Shown here one piece after another: positions 23,945 to 34,659 of a stretch of 64,000 nt of DNA. Below the pieces are notes generated by a model that was given only the letters and a program-made list of their open reading frames with translations, did not search any database and was not told the origin of the DNA. Numbering within the stretch: position 1 is the stretch's first letter; each line of letters begins with the position of its first letter. A program made the translations under genes and the position numbers. The DNA comes from Notamacropus eugenii (Eukaryota > Chordata > Mammalia > Diprotodontia > Macropodidae). Where the stretch lies: NCBI RefSeq assembly GCF_028372415.1, contig NC_092877.1, positions 245,554,036-245,618,035 on the forward strand, in the 5' to 3' direction.

Positions 23945-24112
23945 CACATATAATGTGTGTGTAAATATAAAAACAGACATGTGTATGTGTAAGCCTATGT
24001 ATGTTCATATGTATTTATATGTGTGTATACAAATATGCATGCATACATGCATACATACCTACAGAAAAAGAAAGAGAGACAGAGACAGAGAGAGGGAGAG
24101 AGAGAGAGAAAT
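23945..24112. repeat. Compound (TATG)/(CATA)/(GAGA) low-complexity tract
   Basis: TGTGTA and TATG units to ~24060, then AGAGACAGAGAG purine repeats to ~24110. Confidence 0.85.
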
Positions 24113-24129
24113 ATGTTTATATAATCTGA

Positions 24130-24960
24130 GTTCCAAAGCCCATTGGTATGGTTCTCTCTCTTCATTTGTGGAAATCTATGCCCCACGTCTGTATGACAGC
24201 TAAGTCAGAGTTGGAAAGAATCAGAGAAAGGAAAACTCTTCTCTTTTCAGGGATCTTGAATCTCTTTACACTCTTGGGAATCTCTTCGCTTTACTTTGGA
24301 ATCTGGCATTGCTGAGACTTCTTCTGGCTTCTGGCTTTAAGATGGATGTTGCTAACCTCACTTCAGATTGCTGAAGGGAGAACAATACTCTGAGAAAATG
24401 CAGACATGAAAGAGACTAACATATTCCTGTCCCTAGCTTGCTACAATAGAGTCTTTGCGGAATTTTCCCTTGGGAGAAATCTGAGACTCTCTCTATTAAG
24501 CTGATTTACCTTGTTCCCAATAGGAGATCTCCTTTCTCTATTATTTGGTATATATTCACCCATATGTTATTTTTCCGATTTTACTTTTGCTATCAATTGG
24601 ATTAAAACTTTTTTTCTGATATTTACTTTCTATGTGTATCCATTGTGGTATTTGCCTTTGATCAAAAAGGAGGCAAATTTAGAGTATATAACTTGAGTCC
24701 ACCTTCTTCCATTAATGGCTAGTGATCAAAAATACTTTTCAGCCTAAACATTATATCCTATAGATGATCAATATTTAAGGAAGCAAGTAAATATAATTCT
24801 AACCCAGGAACCTCTCTCTCTAAGGAGAGTGGGCTAAATCTTCCCTCTATTTCTTGCTTTCTCAACTGCCAGGAATTAAAATTTCCCTTGGAGAAAAGGT
24901 AAAAGATTCTAAAGATGTCGATTTTATCTCCTTTAGACACTTGCATCCCCCCATATTATA
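24130..24960. other. Unclassified block, possibly old LTR-derived
   Basis: About 830 bp rich in 'ctctctctatt' and 'gagaaatctgagact' phrases and of moderate GC. I cannot place it in a family. LTR origin is a low-confidence guess from style. No coding frame was seen. Confidence 0.2.
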
Positions 24961-25535
24961 TTTGCAGGACTAGTCTTGTTACATGTACATGTATACACAC
25001 ATAATAGATAATGGGCTTTTAAAAATTCCACTTTCATCTTAAAAATTCTGTATAATAGATATATCTGTGTATATACACACATAATACACAAAATGAGAAA
25101 AATCAACTGCAACTATTAACTAGACATTATGAAATGAATTACAAGTCACTGCTTTTCTGTCGCTGAAAGAAAACTGCAAAAGAACAGAAGAAAGAATTGC
25201 AATGTCAAGTGTGAAGAGTACCTAGTAATATAGTTTAGTGAGCACAAAAAAATCCAGATTTAGGAATAACGTGAAATAAGGCTAAAATATCATAATAAAG
25301 TCTTATTGTGAAGGAATTTAACACTAGGTTACAGAGTTTGTATTCTATCCTACAAACAATCAGGTACCATTAAAGATTTGATTGGAGAAATAATGTGATT
25401 AGACTGGAAGTCTGGAAGTTTTATTTTAAGATTTGTATGGAGTTTAATTACAAATAACAGTTAAATTTAGTTGAAGATCTTTATTTACTTTACTTTGTTA
25501 AATAGGATTTACAGGAAAACTTGTGTAGAGGGGAA
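24961..25535. other. Unique AT-rich DNA, no gene seen
   Basis: Nothing recognised. Confidence 0.5.
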
Positions 25536-25544
25536 AGGGATGCC

Positions 25545-25690
25545 AGAGGGTATCTCTTCCAGCTTCATTATTTTACTGCTGAGGAAACTGAAATGGAGAG
25601 TGTCAGTGATTTGACAAAGGTTATCCTGGTAGCAACCATCCTAGCTAAGACTTGATCCTAGATCTTCCTAATCCAGAACAAGAATTCTTG
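25545..25690 (-). repeat. MIR-type SINE fragment
   Basis: 'attttactgctgaggaaactgaaatggaga' and 'gatcttcctaatccagaacaag' follow the reverse MIR core and head. Confidence 0.65.
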
Positions 25691-26104
25691 ACATTTTACA
25701 AGATTAATTACTATTTAACTTAAAATTGATTTTCCTTATGACTAAATAGAAAATAATCCTCATCTTATATTGAAGTTTTTATTAGTGTTATAATCTTTTA
25801 CTTGTCAACATATGTTCAAGTTCAATTTAAGGTTTTACCATTGGTCTTTACAGAATCATAAAGTCTTTCAAAAAATAAGAATCCCTCAAGAATGGCATTT
25901 TTCATGAAAAATTTTCTAATTATCCTAACCAGGTGTGGTTGCTCTCTAACAAAAGCCCCATGACACTTAATTGGTATGTCGTTTAGGACATTTTAAATAT
26001 TGCAGCGTGGCTTAATATTGTTTTTATATGGCTAGTTTTCCTGATACCCCTTCTCATGTATATGTTTCTGGAAGATATAGATCATAACTTTTTTTAAATC
26101 TTTC

Positions 26105-26165
26105 TTCCAACACAGTACCTATGTCTTACACAAAGTAGATGATTAATAAATACTTGTGAACAGAC
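26105..26165 (+). repeat. MIR/L2 3' tail fragment
   Basis: 'cacagtacctatgtcttacacaaagtagatgattaataaatacttgtgaa' matches the shared 'cagtgcctggcacatagtaggtgcttaataaatgcttgt' 3' end of L2 and MIR. Confidence 0.6.
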
Positions 26166-26289
26166 ACCGTTTCCCTAATTTATAAAATGCTAACAACATT
26201 ACCATCTACATAACAAGATTAAAATGAAGCCCAGAATCTCAATTATATTACTTCAACTTGAATTTTTCTTGCAACTGTAATTGTTATTT

Positions 26290-26492
26290 TTATCCTTTTG
26301 TGTCATAGAAAGGTTACTAGTTCTGAAGTCAGAAAACATGGGTTCAAATGCTATTACCAGAAGTGTGACCTTAGGCAAGAGATTTACCCCCTCTTGTCCT
26401 TAGTTTCCTCATGTGTATTAAGAAAATGTTACTATAGATGGACCTATAAGGGTTTTTCTAGCTCTGCTATCGAGGATTCTTGCTGATAGAGA
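26290..26492 (+). repeat. MIR-type SINE
   Basis: 'agttctgaagtcagaaaacatgggttcaaatgc', 'agtgtgaccttaggcaagag', 'cttagtttcctcatgtgtat' and 'agctctgctatcgaggattc' follow the MIR consensus in order. Confidence 0.78.
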
Positions 26493-27243
26493 CCGTTCCG
26501 TCCAAGCCTAATGTTTTATGAGGCAATTGAAATTCCGAAAAGTTCATATAGTACAAAAAGTGATCTCCCAATTGCCTACTTCCCTCTTCTTCATGCTACA
26601 TTGCAAGGAAGAATCTGGAGAAGTTATATGTTTATTCAAGATTACCTAGCTCATTTATTGCAAGAACTGAGATCATAACCTATATTTCTAAAGCCTTAGT
26701 CCAAAGTACTTAAAATCTGCATAAAGCTATAAAAGCTTGAATTGTTCCTTTAATTATTTCTCATAATACTCTATTAGTTTCTCTGCCTTTCTAAAGTCAA
26801 GGAAGAAAGGTCCCAGGGTATTTTTTGTCTCTTCCAGGTACTACATGCTCTCTGAAGAATTCATAAGAAGTAGATAGAGGGTTTTACAAGTAGAAGATCT
26901 AAGTTCAAATATTAACTCCATTAAAATACAAGTTTTGTCATCATGTACAGTAATAAAATCTTTTAATGCTCCTTTCAACGCCAAAAGTTGCAGACAAATA
27001 GTTAATCCACTATCTTTAGATAGAATTAAAATGTGAGGAATTCTAACTAAGAAAGACAAAGAAAATAGACCGACATACACACAGAAAAGGAGAGAGAAAA
27101 AGAGAGCTTTCAAATAAACTTCTGTTTTGGTCTCCTATCGTTTATAGAGCTGCAAGTTGAGGGGGAAAGATCACACTACCCAGTTCTCTTTTAGGTGACT
27201 GTATAAAATATGCAGTGATTAGTTGTTTTTTCCAGTTGAAAAT
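26493..27243. other. Unique DNA, no gene seen
   Basis: Nothing recognised beyond short purine-rich patches near 27080-27105. Confidence 0.5.
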
Positions 27244-27244
27244 T

Positions 27245-27405
27245 TGTATAATACATACACACACATATATACACATACACACACACACATATATATACAT
27301 ATACACATACATATATGTGTATTTACGGATGTATACATGCAAGCACATATGAGTCTTTGTATGTATGTGTATATACACAGATATGCACATATGTGTGTGT
27401 GCGTC
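27245..27405. repeat. Compound (CA)/(TATA)/(GTAT) microsatellite
   Basis: CACA, TATACACATA and TGTGTGT units with interruptions. The open frames on both strands are artefacts of the repeat. Confidence 0.88.
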
Positions 27406-28684
27406 TGTATGTTTTCTGGAAATTGTTTCAGTACCACTCACTTTCCCCTCTTTTGTAGAAGTTCAGTATTTGATTTTCTTTCAATAGATTTCATGCAGAT
27501 TATCCATTATTACATATTTTACATATAGTGGACACTTAATAAGCAGGTTTTTTGAAAATTCTATTAATTTGACTAATGGATTGCTATCCCAAAATTCATT
27601 ATATTTATTGATCAATATATTTACTGATTAATATCATATATTATTTATATATTACTCGTATTTTTATTGATTGTATTTATTAATTAATATCACCTATTAT
27701 AGATGAATAGGCCACACATGAAAATACTAAGCTTCTTGAGAAAGGACTTTTTCTTCTGTGTTCTTATCCTTATTCTTTGATCCTTGCCCACATGCACACA
27801 TTCCTTCCATCCCTGAATTCTATTCATAGATTCTTCAGAGGAAGACAATAACAGCAATAAAAATTGTTATTTACACCAAAATTCCAACATCTCTGAAAAA
27901 TAGTAGTTCAGCAGGCAGTAAAACATGCCCATTTATGGGAAACTAATTGAAAAGGAGGAGGATTTAAATATTTTATAGTTCTTTGTATCTCAGCCCATTT
28001 CATGTTGAGATTCCTCCAATTGGCAAAAACTTTGGATAGAAGAGATATGAGGCGGGAGAATAAGAATGTGATCCCAGGTGCATAATATTATCAATACGTG
28101 TGTATACACACACACACACACAAAACACGTGCAGACTTTTGTATGCAATATATACATGTGTATAATACACGTATATGTGAGAGACAGATAGATATAGATG
28201 TGAGAAGAAACGTATCTACAGTTTTTTTGGTTAATTTTATACTGTTTCATTGCATCTACATAGGATGAGTTTCTCCCAAAGCACTTTTTACAATCTGCCT
28301 TTGTGTTCTTGTCAGAGAAATTTTAAAAATGTACTAAGTCCCCAACGCCACCCTGGATTCTTAAACAAACAACTGAACAAAGCAAAACCTTAAAAAAAAA
28401 AAAAAACGAAAAACATTTATACATTGTTTTCATCATGTGTAGAATCTTGACAACTGAATTAGCTTACTTTGTGGCTGTTTTTTTAGTTTTATTGGTAATT
28501 ACTCCTTCATTAGGAATGAATATCAACCTGTTTGTTTGTTTTTCTTTTTTCTTAATTTGCTGAGGTCACAGAACAATCCTATAATCCTAAAAATGTTACA
28601 TCCTAAAAAATGCCGTAGTGGTGGTTCGTAAGTCTACTTTGGGGATGGTAACTGCTTGTTGGACAGGTAATAAGCCACAAGATA
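27406..28684. other. Unique AT-rich DNA with short microsatellites
   Basis: Includes an AT-rich patch (27600-27690) and a CA/TATA tract (28098-28180). No gene was seen. Confidence 0.5.
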
Positions 28685-28800
28685 TGAGATAGAATAGGAA
28701 TTCCAAGAGGGAAGGACCTCATATTTTTGTCTTTTATTTTCCTATGTGTAGTGCAATTCCTGGCACAAAATAGGTACTCAATAAATGCTTTTGCCTTTTC
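28685..28800 (+). repeat. L2-type LINE 3' end
   Basis: 'agagggaaggacctcatatttttgtctt' and 'ctggcacaaaataggtactcaataaatgctttt' match the L2 3' end. Confidence 0.65.
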
Positions 28801-29280
28801 ATTGCAGGTTAGTTCTTCTACTTGAAAGGATTTATGATACGAGCAGAAGTGGAATTTCAGAACAGTAAATCAGGGAAGAATTAAAGTATTTCTGGGCCCC
28901 ATGAAAAATTCACTTGACATCAGGTAGTAGTCTCATTTGGAATGATTCTTTGGCTTCCTTCATTTGTGAAAAGACGCATACAACTATGAATGAAGAGGAT
29001 ATGACAGAGTGACAAAAATTCAAGATTACAGGAAAAGGAATAGCTAAATTTGTTACATATATTGCCAAGATTTGGCATGAAGGAAAATGACAGAGAAGAA
29101 ATGACTGATTAGGAGATAAAGGGGGTACAGTGTAATTACCGATCATGATGACAGTGAACAAGGAGATGAAGAAGAGTAAGAAAAAGTTAGAAAGACAAAA
29201 AATTGTTTAAAAATGAAATTTTTAAATTTTGGTTCATTAAGACATAATATTTTCAAGCATTGATGAAATTGAGGTAAAAC
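28801..29280. other. Unique DNA, no gene seen
   Basis: Nothing recognised. Confidence 0.5.
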
Positions 29281-29284
29281 CAAT

Positions 29285-29380
29285 TAATCTGTGGTTCTTG
29301 GTTTCCTCCTTTATAAAAAAGGAAGACTTGGCTAAATTAGTCTCTAAGGCTTTTTCTGCACAGAATCCTGGGTTTTGAGG
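29285..29380 (+). repeat. MIR-type SINE fragment
   Basis: 'ttggtttcctcctttataaaaaaggaagacttggctaaattagtctctaaggc' follows the MIR core. Confidence 0.6.
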
Positions 29381-29499
29381 AAAGTACAAGTGATTAGCAT
29401 ATGGATAAAGAAGCTCTATGATTCTTCCAAATCTTCACATATATCATTACCCTCACACAGTCAATGCAACTGGATGAAGGTTATAGCACAGGAAACATT

Positions 29500-29660
29500 G
29501 AACCAACATAATTGAACCTGTATTTGCTTCAGTTTCCTCAGCTATAAAAATAGAGAAGATAATAACAGCATCCAGCTCACATGGTTTTTGTGAGGAGAAA
29601 ATGAAATAGTAATTTTAAATGTTGATCATCTTTCTGAGCACATGGTAGCTGATTGAAAAA
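29500..29660 (+). repeat. MIR-type SINE fragment
   Basis: 'ttgcttcagtttcctcagctataaaaatagagaagataataacagc' and 'tttttgtgaggagaaaatgaaatag' follow the MIR core and 3' part. Confidence 0.68.
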
Positions 29661-29719
29661 TGGTTGGTCCATTTCTTCCTTCTTCCCTGTTGAAGAATAT
29701 AAATTAAAAGAAAAAAAGT

Positions 29720-29825
29720 ATGAATATATACTTAGATATACAAATATATACATGTACACAAGTATATATGTATATATACATATACATTCACATGTAATAT
29801 ATCAAATATATTTAGAGAGAGATAC
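29720..29825. repeat. (TATA/CATA)n tract
   Basis: An AT-alternating microsatellite with interruptions. Confidence 0.8.
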
Positions 29826-30775
29826 AAAAGAAGCAATGATCTAATAACAATATGGCATCCTTTGTGTGATGAGATATAGTGATAAAATTTTATGTTTTAG
29901 TATGTCTTTGGAGTTAATTGCATTTTGCATCACTTCCTCACTCTTGGTTTATAGTGGGAAAGTTCTTTCTTTTATTTCATAACAATTCATCCAGAATGTC
30001 GTTGGAAAAGAGGACCAAAACAACTTCAATTTCCTTGTGAGCATTATTCTTAATTGTATCTTATAAATATGATATCATTTTAAAAAATGAATTTTAGAAG
30101 AAATTTTCTTTCACATAAATTGAAAAATGTTTAAGTAACAGAATTTTAAACATGCCATCTATTTTCTTGTTTATTTAAATATTATTATGAAATTATTTTA
30201 AAATGCTAAGATAATTATCAATTGTGATAAACATTCTTTTAAAATTTAAATGTATCTTGGAAAATACAGTTTTAAAAGATGAACCATAGACAGAGTGATA
30301 GTTGATATTTATCTCCATTTCAGTTTGACAGCAACTTATTCTTTCTTTGACCTTTGACTTCTAGACTCATTTTGAAGAGGTTGAATAGTTTTTACAGATA
30401 GCTTTCATGTTCTGTTTCATTTTCCATACTATTTAATTGTCAGTCTAAATGCCTAGATCAGACTCTCATAAACAGTTAGAGCTATGGACCAGGTCTTTTA
30501 TCTTTCAGGAATTCCAGAGGGCACATTGCTGTGATACAGTAGCTAACAGTGAAGATTCAGGTTGAACATTCGTGTTTTTTAATAAGATTCTACAGAGTGT
30601 CATAAAGAGCTTCATGATTTTTGAATTCTTGCAGTTCTTATGATTATGCTCTATCTTATCGTCATCTAATCTGTCAGTTAATTGAAAGCAACCTCATAGG
30701 CAAGTCAATAATTACTTTTATCTCTTACCAAGTCTATATGAAATGATGGGGTTTGTTATATCTTTGAAATAATTT
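29826..30775. other. Unique AT-rich DNA, no gene seen
   Basis: Nothing recognised. Confidence 0.5.
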
Positions 30776-30779
30776 TGTT

Positions 30780-30930
30780 CCATCCACTCATTTTACAGAT
30801 GAGAAAACTGATGAAGAGATGAAAAAACATGAATTGCATGATCTTACACAGTCAATGATTGACTGAACTCATTGTTGGACCTATATCTACTTATTTCAAA
30901 TCCAGTGCTTTTTATACTTTATCGTTCTCC
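30780..30930 (-). repeat. MIR-type SINE fragment
   Basis: 'ccactcattttacagatgagaaaactgatgaagagatg' and 'tcaaatccagtgctttttatac' follow the reverse MIR core and head. Confidence 0.68.
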
Positions 30931-30954
30931 AGTCTATAAAATTATTAACAATGA

Positions 30955-31105
30955 GTAACTCCTACGTCACGGAGGGCCCATAGTAATAGCAAATCTTGTT
31001 TGCACCTCGACCCTATCGAATATCATTTCAGGTGAAAAGCAAAGGTTATGGCTAATGGAGTTGGTTATTAGAGGCTGCTGAGCCTAACGACATATTGTAA
31101 AAATT
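30955..31105. other. CpG-retaining unique block
   Basis: A ~150 bp unique stretch holding about six CpGs (tacgtcacgg, ctcgac, tatcgaat, aacgac, ttcgga) in a region where CpG is otherwise rare. It includes a CRE-like TACGTCAC. It may be a conserved regulatory element, but the sequence shows only composition and one motif. Confidence 0.25.
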
Positions 31106-32105
31106 GATTATTTCGGAACACTTCAATGTTTGGCATTTCATGCTCTTCATTCCTAGGTGCCTTTATGTCTTTACTCAACGTTCCCAGATTTGACATGCTT
31201 TTAATGACTTCCCATCTTCCCTTTCTCATGATGTGTCCCTTTGGGGTGTAAGAATAATTTTAATTCACAGATTTTATTTGGTCTGTTTATATCAGCATTT
31301 TGAAGTCACTTCTCACTGCCAAAAGCTATGTAATTGAAAAGCCTTAAGCTTTTAAGCAATTCGTTCAACCTTCTGCTGTTACCTTCCCCCACCTCCCCAA
31401 TCATCCCTCCATTTTTCCATTGTCAAATGAAGTGCTTCAAATAATCCATTGTTTACTGGGTTCTCTTTGAACTTGACAATAGCAGGAATTCTGAGAAAGA
31501 GGAATACTTGATCTTCTCTTCGTTTTAGCAATTTTCATCACTAGTCTACTCATTCAATATTATCTTGCTTCAGCTACTCATTCCATGTATACATGAATGT
31601 TCAAATAATGGATAAGAGAACGCACAGAATGAGCAATCAGATTTTAAAATTGCATTTAACTATTGTAAAACTGTTGAGAATAACGTCTTTAAAATTCAGA
31701 ATTCTTTGCACTGAAAGAAACAGAAAGCATTTTTCTTGAATGTCCACACAAATAATCTTTCTAATGATATGTTTTAATAGATAACTCTGCTCCTTGACAT
31801 ATAAAGAAAAACGTCTCTTCTTATTGGCATGTATAATTATTTCTAGAATATTTCAAGTAAATTTAAGTCATATTTAATCTGTAAATATTCCTCAATACCC
31901 ATTTTATGAAGGTTTTTATTTTGGAACTTTCCCTTTCTAACCTGCTGTTCTTTTTCAAACTATTGCCCATACCTGAACTTTACTCCTTCTTCACTTCTGT
32001 GTCTTATGATACTCTGGTATCCTTGAAAACTTAGCTGTGTCTTATCTTTATGGAAATCTTTTAAAATTCCATTAGTCGTTAGTGATTGCTTCCTCTGTCT
32101 CTGAT
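31106..32105. other. Unique DNA, no gene seen
   Basis: Nothing recognised. Confidence 0.5.
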
Positions 32106-32107
32106 TA

Positions 32108-32375
32108 TTTAAGACAGCTGGATGATGTGGTGGGTAGAAGGCTGGGGCTGGTGTCAGGAAGACCTGAATTCCAGCCTCAGATACTTAATAGATGTTAGAC
32201 CTTGCGCAAGTCACTTAATATATACTTGCCTCCCTTTCTTCATCTCTAAAATGGGGATAATAGTGGCACCTACTTCTCAGAGATGTCGTGCAGATCAAAA
32301 GAAATAACAATTGTAAAGTACTTTGTACAATGTCTGGTACATAGTAAGTATTATATAAATGTTTACTATTATTAT
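32108..32375 (+). repeat. tRNA-headed SINE, full length
   Basis: 'agacagctggatgatgtggtgggtagaag', 'ctggtgtcaggaagacctgaattcc', 'gcgcaagtcacttaat', 'tctctaaaatggggataatagtggcacc' and 'atagtaagtattatataaatgtttactattatta' are all in order. Its AT-rich tail runs directly into the following tetranucleotide repeat. Confidence 0.85.
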
Positions 32376-32386
32376 ATCTATATCTA

Positions 32387-32435
<49 letters not shown>

Positions 32436-32453
32436 CTCTATCTCTCTATCTAT

Positions 32454-32510
<57 letters not shown>

Positions 32511-32521
32511 CATCTATCTAT
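32376..32521. repeat. (CTAT)n microsatellite seeded on a SINE tail
   Basis: About 145 bp of CTAT units with a few CTCT and TTAT variants, starting in the 3' tail of the SINE at 32108-32375. Confidence 0.96.
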
Positions 32522-32730
32522 AATATCACCATAAAGAAGATCACTCCATCTCTGTGACATCCTCTGATTTGTTGGTTCTTCCTAGAGACTGAAGTTTAAG
32601 GAAAGTAAACAGGCTACCTATTTATGTTCATTCATTCATTCCCCTCCAAGCTCCACTCCTAATTCTAGGTATTTTTTATCCACCACAACTCCCTTGTCTC
32701 CTCACCTGATTTTCGTATTATCTTCTTTCA
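32522..32730. other. Unique DNA, no gene seen
   Basis: Nothing recognised. Confidence 0.5.
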
Positions 32731-32734
32731 TTAT

Positions 32735-32850
32735 AATATAAGCTCCTCTTAGGAAAGACTTACCTTTTATCTTTCTTGTATTTACATTTCAGTAAGTACT
32801 TAGCAGAATGATTGGCACAAAGAAAGCGGTCTATAAATTCTTTTAAATTA
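32735..32850 (+). repeat. L2-type LINE 3' end
   Basis: 'ataagctcctcttaggaaagacttaccttttatctttcttgtattt' and 'agtacttagcagaatgattggcacaaag' match the L2 3' end (agctccttgagggcagggac ... cctggcacatag). Confidence 0.7.
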
Positions 32851-32887
32851 CTAAGGTTTATTTACGTATCCCATGCTGTTAATGAAA

Positions 32888-33000
32888 TTGAGGTCCCTTG
32901 AGGTTAGGGACTTTATTTTGAATCTGAAGTCATAGTGCCTATTTGAGGACCTTACTTATAGCAGGATCTTAGCAAATACTTTCTAGATTATATGGGACCA
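32888..33000 (+). repeat. Second L2-type LINE 3' end
   Basis: 'gaggtcccttgaggttagggactttattttg' and 'atagcaggatcttagcaaatactttct' repeat the L2 3' end pattern next to the first copy. Confidence 0.6.
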
Positions 33001-33350
33001 AACTTTTATTCAGCTGGACTTTAATTCACATCTTTATCATATTCTGCTTTCAGTTGTCTTTTGCTTCCATACATTCTGAACACCTACCAAATATTTTAAC
33101 TTAACCACTTAAGGGGACATTGAAAAAAAAACTTATTTCTACCATGGGTGACAGAAATTATTCCGGTAAGAGTTTAAGAATTAGGACTTACTTAGCTGAA
33201 TAAATATAATAACCATAAAATCATAGTATTATATAATCTTAAAATTAGATGGGACTGTTTTAGTTATCTAGGCTATTTCTTCCCCCAACATATGAAGATA
33301 TTGGTTACTGCTATAATCAATTTTGTTGTTCTAGTGGAAGCTTTGCCAAT
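33001..33350. other. Unique DNA, no gene seen
   Basis: Nothing recognised. Confidence 0.5.
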
Positions 33351-33354
33351 ACCC

Positions 33355-33475
33355 AGTTTGGTGGCTATGGCTAAGACACCTAACTTCTCTGAATCTTCAT
33401 ATGAATTTGAAGAAGTTGGCTAGATAATCTCTTAAGACCCTACCTCCTTTAATGTACTATTTCTATGTCATCCTA
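33355..33475 (+). repeat. MIR-type SINE fragment
   Basis: 'acacctaacttctctgaatcttcat' and 'ggctagataatctcttaagaccctacc' follow the MIR core. Very diverged. Confidence 0.5.
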
Positions 33476-33989
33476 TCACTTTAATTCTCTTCTCATACCA
33501 ACATGCAAATATATGATAAAATAATTCAACATAACAATATAATTTCTTTTATGCCACAGAATAAGTCTAGACAGAAAGACATAAAAGAAACACTTATTGA
33601 TTGTAGAATTTTCCCCTTGCACTTTCGGTGTTTTCCTAGTTGAATTTCTATTTTCATAGTGTTATTGACTTTTGTTTCTGTGAATTAGGTTGCTTTTGTA
33701 CTTAAACTTCGGAATTATAAGCCATTTAATTATAAACTTTTTTCTTTGAATATTTAAAATATTTTGAATCAATAATGATGCAATTTTCTAGACTCAAAAA
33801 ATTTAAAGACACCTCCCTTTACTAAGTTTTTTTTTATATTAAAATGTGGTACTAGATAATATATGATTGTATGAACATTTTAAATCCATAGAATCCTAAA
33901 CTGGATCAACTTAATATCCTATAGGAAAAGAATATATGGTTTAATTTGGATAGACATGGAGTGAGAGGAATTAAGTGTACATTTGTGCT

Positions 33990-34115
33990 TCACCACATAT
34001 TAGCTGATTGACCTTGGATAAATTGCTCAAATTTTGTAGATCTCACTTTCTTGAATATATAAATATGAGCTTTTGCCTGAATAATTTCTAAAAACCTTTC
34101 CAGATTTAAAATATC
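33990..34115 (+). repeat. MIR-type SINE fragment
   Basis: 'agctgattgaccttggataaattgctcaa' and 'taatttctaaaaacctttccagatttaaa' follow the MIR core. Very diverged. Confidence 0.55.
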
Positions 34116-34605
34116 ATACTTCTAATGGAGAATGCTTTTCAAAAAAAGACAGAAATTTGAAAAGACATAAAAAAGCAAAAAAAAATATATTTACATATAT
34201 ATATATAAAACATAAGGAAATATTTTCAAAGTCATGCAAGTTAATAATGTGGTAAATATATTTAGAGTTCTTTTTTTTTTCTGTCTCTTTCCAGGAAACT
34301 GTGCATAATAATAGTCTTTTGAAACCTATAATTTGAGTTATGGACTTCTTACCATAATCTTTTCAGTTTTTTTTGGTGAACTCTCTATAATGGAATGAGT
34401 GTGGGGTGTGTTAGTCAAAATGAACTTTCCTCTTTCCCTCTCTTACATACAATCCTCAATTAGAAAAGGTCAAGTAAGTTGTTATTAACTGTGATTAATT
34501 TTAATTTGCCTATCATCCATTGTATGGTCTACCTTTAAAAAATCATACCTTACAGCTTTTGAGATTTCTTTTTTCCTTACCTTTGCTTTTAATGTTATTT
34601 CTCAG
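34116..34605. other. Unique AT-rich DNA upstream of the exon-like block
   Basis: Unique sequence. Its last ~50 bases form a T/C-rich polypyrimidine stretch ending in ttatttctcag, as expected before a 3' splice site. Confidence 0.45.
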
Positions 34606-34659
34606 TATGACTGGAAGAAAGAACGTGACATAACAAAGTGGATTGAATTTATCTTGGGG
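34606..34659 (+). CDS. Candidate orphan exon, 54 bp, 18 codons
   Basis: A 54-bp block flanked by a strong-looking 3' splice site (long pyrimidine tract, then ttctcag) and a consensus 5' splice site (ggg|gtaagtg). Only one of the three frames is open. It is phase 0 at both ends and reads YDWKKERDITKWIEFILG. A symmetric exon with good sites at both ends is more than I expect by chance in AT-rich DNA, and would fit an internal exon of a gene with very large introns. I do not recognise the protein. No neighbouring exon of the same gene was found, so it may be a cassette or cryptic exon. Confidence 0.33.
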
